DNA of 7,168 nt, taken from positions 1-7,168 of the forward strand of contig CAMSEJ010000130.1 in NCBI GenBank assembly GCA_947057405.1. Reading direction: 5' to 3'. This document shows, piece after piece, positions 1-5,386 of this stretch. The notes beneath the pieces are model-generated. The model had not been told where the DNA came from and did not search any database. It saw only the letters and a list, made by a program, of their open reading frames with translations. The position numbers and the translations under genes were made by a program. The stretch's first letter is position 1, and every line of letters begins with the position of its first letter. Source of the stretch: an uncultured Roseburia sp. GTDB taxonomy: Bacteria; Bacillota; Clostridia; Lachnospirales; Lachnospiraceae.

Positions 1-45
1 ACACAAGGTACCACACTCTTTCCCTACACGACGCTCTTCCGATCT
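1..45 (+). other. Illumina sequencing adapter left on the contig end (artefact)
   Basis: Positions 13-45 are identical over 33 bases to the Illumina TruSeq Read 1 primer site, ending in the usual CTTCCGATCT. Positions 1-4 (ACAC) match the end of the P5 arm. The eight bases between them, AAGGTACC at 5-12, sit exactly where a dual-index library carries its i5 index. The block is therefore P5 end, index, Read 1 site, with genome starting at 46. It is library sequence, not biology, and marks a true contig end. The match is from memory of the adapter, but its length and the correct order of parts leave little doubt. Confidence 0.98.
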
Positions 46-68
46 AAATGATTGATGCATTTAGATAA
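46..68 (+). CDS. Possible last codons of an upstream gene cut off by the contig end
   Basis: One + strand frame reads Met-Ile-Asp-Ala-Phe-Arg and then stops at TAA (66-68), about 20 bases before the hairpin at 88-124. A gene tail followed by a hairpin is a normal arrangement, so this could be the 3' end of a gene whose body is missing. Only about seven codons are visible, so no family can be named and the reading may be chance. The other two forward frames hit stops at once (TGA at 49-51 and 52-54). Confidence 0.2.
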
Positions 69-87
69 TCTCTTTAGAAATTCTTAT

Positions 88-124
88 ATGTCGGTATAGC
101 CCGTTTGCCGGGCTATACCGACAT
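88..124. terminator. Perfect 16-bp hairpin, probable terminator of the missing upstream gene
   Basis: The left arm at 88-103 (ATGTCGGTATAGCCCG) is exactly reverse-complementary to the right arm at 109-124, with a 5-base loop TTTGC. The loop-proximal part of the stem is GC-rich (GCCCG/CGGGC), as in intrinsic terminators. The trailing T run is poor on the + strand (ATTTCAG), and the opposite strand also lacks a clean T run. It lies between the contig end and the promoter at 255-283, so the likeliest role is to end transcription arriving from the left. A processed RNA structure or a dispersed repeat is also possible. Confidence 0.6.
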
Positions 125-254
125 TTCAGATATGGGGAGCAGTTCTTAAATACCCTTATAACCTCTTAGATTCCCTTTGGGTGGAAACAGCCTTTCCATT
201 TCAGCCTTTGCAAAAGCTCTCTGTCAGCGTCACCCTCTCCATAAAAAACGGATC
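125..254. other. Non-coding stretch upstream of the promoter, with short direct repeats
   Basis: All frames are broken by stops and no ribosome binding site precedes any ATG, so no gene is supported. It is more AT-rich than the coding region. Two short direct repeats are visible. CAGCCTTT occurs at 188-195 and 202-209, 14 bases apart. CCATAAAAAA occurs at 239-248 and again at 260-269 inside the promoter. I see no riboswitch, tRNA or small RNA that I can name. The stretch is the likely home of upstream regulatory sites for the kinase operon, but none is proven. Confidence 0.5.
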
Positions 255-269
255 TTGCCCCATAAAAAA
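239..269 (+). repeat. 10-bp direct repeat flanking the -35 box, possible operator or UP-like A-tract
   Basis: CCATAAAAAA occurs at 239-248 and 260-269, starting 21 bases apart, which is two helical turns, so both copies face the same side of the DNA. The first copy ends six bases upstream of the -35 box, where an A-tract could act like an UP element. The second starts on the last base of the -35 and runs into the spacer, where a bound protein would block polymerase. Spacing and position suggest a regulator site. A-rich sequence produces such repeats by chance, so this is tentative. Confidence 0.3.
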
Positions 270-283
270 GAATCTGTTATAAT
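255..283 (+). promoter_or_regulatory. Sigma-A promoter with extended -10
   Basis: The -10 box is a perfect TATAAT at 278-283, preceded by TG at 275-276, which makes an extended -10. The -35 box TTGCCC at 255-260 matches the consensus at four of six positions, with an ideal 17-base spacer. Transcription should start near 289-291, giving a leader of about 80 bases before the kinase start at 371. It is the only good promoter seen in the window and is placed to drive all five genes downstream. Confidence 0.8.
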
Positions 284-285
284 CA

Positions 286-347
286 AAAACAGGTTACCGC
301 TCAGTACAAGATGAAATACCCTGTTTTCCCCGCAATATCAGGGAAAA
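286..347 (+). promoter_or_regulatory. Leader with two mutually exclusive short pairings
   Basis: AAAACAGG (286-293) can pair with CCTGTTTT (320-327). TTTTCCC (324-330) can pair with GGGAAAA (341-347). The two share bases 324-327, so they cannot form together. The second hairpin ends just before the ribosome binding site, but no U-run follows, so it is not a terminator. If transcription starts near 290, part of the first arm is not transcribed and that pairing weakens to five pairs. This may be only A/T-rich coincidence. Confidence 0.2.
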
Positions 348-356
348 AAGCTCCAA

Positions 357-363
357 AGGAAGG
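357..363 (+). promoter_or_regulatory. Ribosome binding site of the hybrid kinase
   Basis: AGGAAGG lies seven bases before the ATG at 371. An in-frame TAG at 365-367 sits between this site and the ATG, so the protein cannot start further upstream. Together they fix the start codon. Confidence 0.85.
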
Positions 364-370
364 TTAGAGA

Positions 371-2947
371 ATGAAAGACAAGATAGAAAAAGCAAAGCTG
401 CCCCGCTTCCTGGTTTACAGCCTGATAGGCGTATGTGCCCTTATTCTATGTATCTATATATTCGTAGCTGTTTACATAAACCACAGAAGTGCACAGACAA
501 TCGAAGAGGTCGGCAAGATATATATGGAAAGTATGAGCAGCCAGTTTTCTCTGCACTATGAAGTGACGGTGGACACGCGGCTTTCCCAGGCGAGGGCATT
601 GGTGAGCACCATTCCGCCCGACAGTATAAACCGAAAAGCGCTGTTTGACCGTCTGGAATACAATGCCAAGGCCAGGGGGTTTGAATACCTCTCACTCTAC
701 TCCGACAGCGGGGAATTTGAAGCCATATACGGCAACGGGTTAAGCGTCGACGACCCCGAGCCGTTCCAAAATAGCCTCAAAAACGGTGAAAGCAAAGTCG
801 CAATCGGAACGGACAATCTGGGCAATAAGGTGATTCTGCTCGGCGTTCCAAGCACCTACCATATGACGGACGGATCGCTGAGCGCCGCCATTGTGGCTGG
901 ATTTTCCGTAGATTATATGAGCAGTATTCTGTTTTTGGATGAAAAGGCAAGCACGCTGTTTTCTTCTTATATTATACGCCGGAACGGCAGCTATGTTATT
1001 AACAGCGAAAACCGGTATAAAGGCAGCTTTTTTGACCGGCTTTATTCCTATACCGATATGCAGGGCAGGGCGCAGATGGAGCAGTATGTAGCGAATTTGT
1101 CGGCTGCCATGCAGGAGGGTAAGGATTATTCCGTGATTTTAAAATGCTCGGACGGATCGCGGCGTCAGGTATATTGTACCAGGCTGGCGTATTCGGAGTG
1201 GTATCTGGTTCTGGTGCTGCCGTTTGATACGTTGGACGGCGTAGTTTTGGAAATGGGACATCACTGGGTGATCGTTATGTATCTGGCATGCGGCATTTCC
1301 ATGCTGGCGCTTGGAATATTGTTTTTCCAGTATATCCGGGTGGCAAACCGGCAGATGCTGGCGCTTGAGGCGGCAAAACGGGATGCGGAACACGCCAACA
1401 ATGCCAAGAGTGAATTTCTGTCCAATATGAGCCATGATATCCGGACACCGATGAATGCCATTGTGGGCATGACGACGATTGCTACGGTTAATATTGACAA
1501 CAAAGAGCAGGTGCAGAACTGTCTGCGTAAAATTTCACTCTCCAGCAAGCATCTGCTGGGGCTGATCAACGATGTGCTGGACATGTCCAAGATTGAAAGC
1601 GGCAAGATGACGCTGAATATTGATCTGGTTTCCCTGCGGGAAGTAATGGACAGCATTGTGAATATTGTGCAGCCGCAGATTAAGGCAAAGCATCAGCAGT
1701 TCAGTATTTCGCTTCATGACATTACGACGGAGCAGGTCTGCTGTGACAGCGTAAGGCTGAACCAGATTTTAATCAATATTTTAGGCAATGCGGTGAAATT
1801 TACGCCGGAAGGCGGGTCTATCCATGTATCGCTTTACGAACAGGACAGCCCGAAGGGAGAGGATTATGTCCGTATCCATTTGCGTGTGAAGGATACGGGG
1901 ATCGGGATGTCCGAGGAATACCAGAGGAAGATTTTTGATTCCTTTACCAGAGAGGATACGGCCCGCGTGCAGAAAACGGAAGGAACCGGACTTGGCATGG
2001 CGATTACCAAATATATCGTGGATGCGATGGGCGGGGTAATCGGCGTCGAAAGCGAGCTGGGCAAAGGCAGTGAGTTCCATGTTACGCTTGACATGGAAAA
2101 AGCACAGGTGCAGGAGCTGGATATGGTGCTGCCCGAATGGCGGATGCTCGTGGTGGACGACGACGAGCAGCTCTGCAAGGGCGTGCTCGGATCGCTTAAG
2201 GCCATGGGATTAAAACCGGACTGGTGTCTGGATGCGGAATCCGCTCTTAAGATGGTAGAAAAACGCCACCAAAAACACGAGGATTATCAGATTATCCTGC
2301 TGGACTGGAAGCTGCCCGGAATGGACGGCATTACGGCCGCCCGGGAAATCCGCCGGTTTTATAAGGATGACGTTCCGATCCTTCTGATTTCGGCATATGA
2401 CTGGAGCGAAATCGAAGACAGCGCAAAAGAAGCGGGCGTGACGGGATTTATTGCCAAGCCGCTGTTTAAATCCACGCTGTTTTACGGGCTGCGCCCGTTT
2501 GTGGAAGCCTGCGGCGAACTTCGCATAACAGAAGAGCCGCAGGAGGAAGAAGGCATCGACCTTTCCGGCAGGCGTATCCTTTTGGCAGAGGACAACGATT
2601 TAAACTGGGAGATTGCGCATGAGCTGCTCAGCGAGCTTGGAATGGAGTTAGACTGGGCGGAAAACGGACAGATTTGCGTAGATAAATTTACAAGCTCTCA
2701 GGTGGGCTATTACGATGCCATTCTGATGGATCTTCGGATGCCCGTGATGAACGGTTATCAGGCGACGGAGGCCATCCGCGCACTGAAACGGGCCGATGCG
2801 GATATACCGATTATCGCCATGACCGCCGACGCGTTTGCCGAGGATATCAAACACTGCCTGGACTGCGGCATGAACGCACATGTCGCCAAGCCTATTGACG
2901 TGCGGGAAGTATCGCGCCATCTGGAGCGATTTTTAAAAGACAGATAA
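371..2947 (+). CDS. Membrane-bound hybrid sensor histidine kinase with two receiver domains
   Basis: This 858-residue protein senses an extracellular signal and passes phosphate through a His-Asp relay. The N terminus is in the cytoplasm, followed by a membrane helix at about 11-36, an extracellular sensor at 37-297 that resembles a double-Cache domain (ending in WYLVLVLPFD), and a second helix at about 298-322. A short linker leads to the kinase. The H-box SHDIRTP gives phospho-acceptor H355. The ATPase has the N-box around N469 and N473, G1 DTGIG at 508-512, an F-box near 522-525, and G2 GTGLG at 538-542. Receiver 1 spans about 590-712, with acidic D596-D598, acceptor D645, S674 and K696. 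Receiver 2 spans about 734-855, with E740/D741, acceptor D787, T818 and K840. All catalytic residues are present. There is no HPt domain and no adjacent response regulator, so the final target is outside the window. The ligand is unknown. It is the first gene after the promoter and lies 26 bases before glnS. Confidence 0.95.
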   Translation: MKDKIEKAKLPRFLVYSLIGVCALILCIYIFVAVYINHRSAQTIEEVGKIYMESMSSQFSLHYEVTVDTRLSQARALVSTIPPDSINRKALFDRLEYNAKARGFEYLSLYSDSGEFEAIYGNGLSVDDPEPFQNSLKNGESKVAIGTDNLGNKVILLGVPSTYHMTDGSLSAAIVAGFSVDYMSSILFLDEKASTLFSSYIIRRNGSYVINSENRYKGSFFDRLYSYTDMQGRAQMEQYVANLSAAMQEGKDYSVILKCSDGSRRQVYCTRLAYSEWYLVLVLPFDTLDGVVLEMGHHWVIVMYLACGISMLALGILFFQYIRVANRQMLALEAAKRDAEHANNAKSEFLSNMSHDIRTPMNAIVGMTTIATVNIDNKEQVQNCLRKISLSSKHLLGLINDVLDMSKIESGKMTLNIDLVSLREVMDSIVNIVQPQIKAKHQQFSISLHDITTEQVCCDSVRLNQILINILGNAVKFTPEGGSIHVSLYEQDSPKGEDYVRIHLRVKDTGIGMSEEYQRKIFDSFTREDTARVQKTEGTGLGMAITKYIVDAMGGVIGVESELGKGSEFHVTLDMEKAQVQELDMVLPEWRMLVVDDDEQLCKGVLGSLKAMGLKPDWCLDAESALKMVEKRHQKHEDYQIILLDWKLPGMDGITAAREIRRFYKDDVPILLISAYDWSEIEDSAKEAGVTGFIAKPLFKSTLFYGLRPFVEACGELRITEEPQEEEGIDLSGRRILLAEDNDLNWEIAHELLSELGMELDWAENGQICVDKFTSSQVGYYDAILMDLRMPVMNGYQATEAIRALKRADADIPIIAMTADAFAEDIKHCLDCGMNAHVAKPIDVREVSRHLERFLKDR

Positions 2948-2953
2948 GAATAA

Positions 2954-2965
2954 AAGGAAAGAGGA
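2954..2965 (+). promoter_or_regulatory. Ribosome binding site of glnS
   Basis: The purine run AAGGAAAGAGGA ends eight bases before the ATG at 2974. It lies wholly in the 26-base gap after the kinase stop. No in-frame stop immediately precedes the ATG, so this site is the main reason for choosing the start. The resulting protein places its HIGH motif at residues 40-43, as in E. coli GlnRS. Confidence 0.75.
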
Positions 2966-2973
2966 CAGAGAAC

Positions 2974-4644
2974 ATGGAACACGCAACGGAATCCAAAAAT
3001 TTTATCGAACAGATCATAGACAGGGATCTGGCGGAGGGGCGCTGTGAGAGCGTATGCACCCGGTTCCCGCCGGAGCCCAACGGCTATCTGCACATCGGAC
3101 ATGCCAAGTCAATTTTGCTGAATGCAGGGCTGGCAGAGGAATACGGCGGCAGGTTTAACCTGCGTTTTGACGATACGAACCCGACGAAGGAGCGGGTGGA
3201 GTTTGTCGAGTCGATCAAAGAGGACGTAAAGTGGCTGGGCGCGGATTGGGAAGACCGGCTGTATTTTGCATCGGATTATTTTGATCATATGTATGAGGCG
3301 GCCGTAAAGCTGATTCGAAAGGGAAAGGCATATGTGTCGGATCTGAGCGCGGAAGAAATCCGGGAATACCGTGGGACGCTGACAGAGCCGGGGCGCAAAG
3401 ACCCGTCGTGCGACCGGAGCGTGGAAGAGAACCTGGCGCTTTTTTCGGAAATGAAGGAAGGCCGGTACAAAGACGGCGAGAAGGTGCTTCGGGCGAGAAT
3501 CGATATGGCATCTCCGAATATCAATATGCGCGATCCGGTAATATACCGCGTGGCGCATATGGAGCACCACAATACGAAGGATAAATGGTGCATTTACCCG
3601 ATGTATGATTTTGCGCATCCCATTGAGGATGCGGTAGAAGGGATCACCCATTCAATCTGTACGCTGGAATTTGAGGACCACAGGCCGCTGTACGACTGGG
3701 TAGTGCGGGAAGTGGGCTACGAGCATCCGCCGAAGCAGATTGAATTTGCAAAGCTGTACCTGACGAATGTCGTAACCGGGAAGCGTTATATTAAGCGCCT
3801 GGTAGAAGAGGGGATTGTGGACGGCTGGGACGATCCGCGCCTGGTGTCCATCGCGGCGCTGCGGCGCAGGGGCTTTACGCCGGAATCCATCCGCAAATTT
3901 GTAGAGCTGTGCGGCGTGTCCAAAAGCAACAGCTCGGTGGATTACGCGATGCTCGAATACTGCATCCGCGAAGATTTAAAGCTGAAAAAACCGCGTGTCA
4001 TGGCGGTATTGGATCCCGTAAAAGTCATTATCGACAATTATCCCGAAGGGCAGACAGAAGAGCTGGCCGTGCCCAACAATCTGGAGCGTCCGGAGCTTGG
4101 AACGCATACCGTGCCGTTTTGCCGGGAGCTTTACATTGAACGGGACGATTTTATGGAGGAGCCGCCGCGGAAGTATTTCCGTATGTTCCCGGGGAACGAG
4201 GTACGGCTGATGCAGGCGTATTTCGTCACCTGCAACAGTTTTGTCAAGGATGAAAACGGGCGTGTGACCGAAATTCACTGCACATACGATCCGGCGAGCA
4301 AAGGCGGCAACAGCCCGGACGGCAGAAAGGTAAAAGGGACCATCCACTGGGTGCCCGCGCCGTTTGCCCGGCAGGCAGAGGTACGCCTGTATGAAAACAT
4401 CGTAGACGAAGAGCGGGGCGTTTATAATGAGGACGGCAGCCTGAACTTAAATCCCAATTCGCTGACGGTGTTAAAAAACTGTTATATTGAGCCGTATGCG
4501 GCGGATGCGAAAGCCTACGACAGCTTCCAGTTTGTAAGGCAGGGGTATTTCTGCGTGGACGCAAAGGATTTTACAGAAGGCCGGCCGGTATTCAACCGCA
4601 TCGTTTCTTTAAAAAGTTCCTACACATTGCCGGGAAAAAATTAG
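2974..4644 (+). CDS. glnS: Glutamine--tRNA ligase (GlnRS)
   Basis: This cytoplasmic class I synthetase joins glutamine to tRNA-Gln using ATP. It has 556 residues, the usual length for bacterial GlnRS. The catalytic Rossmann domain covers about 24-335, with PPEPNGYLHIGH holding the HIGH motif at 40-43, and DDTNP at 66-70. Y211, C229 and Q255 agree with glutamine-site residues of the E. coli enzyme as I recall it, supporting GlnRS over GluRS. Two anticodon-binding beta-barrels follow at about 336-545. The KMSKS-loop position reads V267-T268-G269-K270, where E. coli has V-M-S-K, so Met-Ser are lost but the lysine stays. VSKSNS at 315-320 lies in a later helix and is not the catalytic loop. There is no C-terminal YqeY domain, although many Firmicutes GlnRS proteins carry one. 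GlnRS is absent from many Gram-positives, which use GatCAB amidation instead, so the family has a history of transfer. The stop codon overlaps the next gene's ribosome binding site. Confidence 0.97.
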   Translation: MEHATESKNFIEQIIDRDLAEGRCESVCTRFPPEPNGYLHIGHAKSILLNAGLAEEYGGRFNLRFDDTNPTKERVEFVESIKEDVKWLGADWEDRLYFASDYFDHMYEAAVKLIRKGKAYVSDLSAEEIREYRGTLTEPGRKDPSCDRSVEENLALFSEMKEGRYKDGEKVLRARIDMASPNINMRDPVIYRVAHMEHHNTKDKWCIYPMYDFAHPIEDAVEGITHSICTLEFEDHRPLYDWVVREVGYEHPPKQIEFAKLYLTNVVTGKRYIKRLVEEGIVDGWDDPRLVSIAALRRRGFTPESIRKFVELCGVSKSNSSVDYAMLEYCIREDLKLKKPRVMAVLDPVKVIIDNYPEGQTEELAVPNNLERPELGTHTVPFCRELYIERDDFMEEPPRKYFRMFPGNEVRLMQAYFVTCNSFVKDENGRVTEIHCTYDPASKGGNSPDGRKVKGTIHWVPAPFARQAEVRLYENIVDEERGVYNEDGSLNLNPNSLTVLKNCYIEPYAADAKAYDSFQFVRQGYFCVDAKDFTEGRPVFNRIVSLKSSYTLPGKN

Positions 4645-4648
4645 GAGG
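4643..4648 (+). promoter_or_regulatory. Perfect Shine-Dalgarno overlapping the glnS stop codon
   Basis: AGGAGG starts inside the TAG stop of glnS (4642-4644) and lies nine bases before the ATG at 4658. It is the strongest ribosome binding site in the window. Ribosomes finishing glnS pass directly over it, so translation of the DUF2225 gene is probably coupled to glnS. Confidence 0.85.
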
Positions 4649-4657
4649 TTTCAGAGA

Positions 4658-5386
4658 ATGGAAAAAGAGTACTTATTCAGCAAAAAAATCAAGTGCGCGG
4701 TCTGCCAGGAGCTGTTTGAGGCAAAGACCGTAAGGACTGCGCGCCTCAGACGCAAACAGCCGGATTTTGATTTGCGGCCGCGGTTTCAGGACATCGATCC
4801 GATTAAGTATGACGTGTATTCCTGTCCGCACTGCGGGTATACCGCATTAAGCCGCTATTTTGATCCGCTGACAAAGGGGCAGATCAGCCTGGTGCTTGAA
4901 AATATCTGTATGCATTTTACGCCGACGGAAGGGCCGGAACCGGACATATACGACTATGAATTTGCGATTGCCCGTTACGAGCAGTCATTAAAGTGTTCGG
5001 AAACCAAAAAAGCAAGCGTAAGCGAGATTGCATACACCCACTTAAAGCTTTCCTGGATGTACCGTGCGTATGGGGAAACACTGCCGGAGCACGCGGCCGG
5101 GGAAGCAAAACAGAAGGAAGAAGCGTACTATAAAAAGGCATATGACGGGTTCCAGAAGGCGCTTTCCACCGAAGATTTCCCGATCTGCGGCATGGATTCC
5201 CTGACGATGGATTACCTGCTGGCATGCATCGCCTGTCATTTTAAAGAGTATTCCTTTGCGTCAAGGGCAGTCAGCAATATTTTAGGCTCTCAGACGGCCG
5301 ACCGCAGGATGAAGGACAAGGCGCTGGATCTAAAGGACGTTATTGTAACCGCCATCAAAAAAGAGGCCGAAAAGAAAAATGCCTGA
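4658..5386 (+). CDS. DUF2225 family protein with an N-terminal cysteine metal site
   Basis: This 242-residue soluble protein matches the DUF2225 family (Pfam PF09986) of Firmicutes, whose function is unknown. Two cysteine pairs, C13-x-x-C16 and C56-P-H-C59-G, probably bind one zinc ion as a split zinc ribbon over residues 8-62. The rest, from about 97 to 240, is helical. Its alternating aromatic and Ala-rich segments (for example EFAIARYEQSLK and AYYKKAYDGFQKALS) resemble TPR repeats, which suggests a protein-binding role. There is no signal peptide or membrane helix. The C terminus is lysine- and glutamate-rich. It lies 13 bases after glnS and overlaps the MocR gene by 8 bases. The tight packing suggests co-expression, not necessarily a shared task. 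I assign no activity. Confidence 0.88.
   Translation: MEKEYLFSKKIKCAVCQELFEAKTVRTARLRRKQPDFDLRPRFQDIDPIKYDVYSCPHCGYTALSRYFDPLTKGQISLVLENICMHFTPTEGPEPDIYDYEFAIARYEQSLKCSETKKASVSEIAYTHLKLSWMYRAYGETLPEHAAGEAKQKEEAYYKKAYDGFQKALSTEDFPICGMDSLTMDYLLACIACHFKEYSFASRAVSNILGSQTADRRMKDKALDLKDVIVTAIKKEAEKKNA
5361..5366 (+). promoter_or_regulatory. Weak ribosome binding site of the MocR gene inside the DUF2225 gene
   Basis: AAGAGG lies 12 bases before the ATG at 5379, a weak and rather distant match. The ATG lies across the last codons of the preceding gene (Asn-Ala-stop). Ribosomes ending at the TGA (5384-5386) could restart there, so coupled translation probably matters more than this site. Confidence 0.45.

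Noticed and set aside
42..66. 9-bp inverted repeat (ATCTAAATG / CATTTAGAT) near the left end
   Set aside because: The left arm spans the adapter/genome junction, so four of its nine bases are adapter. It cannot be a genomic structure; it is chance or a fold-back artefact of library preparation.
125..254. A riboswitch or small RNA in the upstream region
   Set aside because: I found no conserved aptamer pattern, no extended pairing and no terminator placed for one. Only short repeats are visible.
3109..3651. 180-codon open frame on the - strand inside glnS
   Set aside because: It lies wholly within a clearly conserved GlnRS gene, has no ribosome binding site or recognisable family, and its composition is that of an antisense shadow. 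The same applies to the other - strand frames across the kinase, glnS, DUF2225 and MocR genes.
3916..3933. VSKSNS (GlnRS residues 315-320) as the KMSKS motif
   Set aside because: It resembles KMSKS by letters, but alignment with the E. coli enzyme puts it after the WDDPR and RRRG segments, where E. coli has a V-T-K-Q sequence. The catalytic loop precedes WDDPR, at 267-270.
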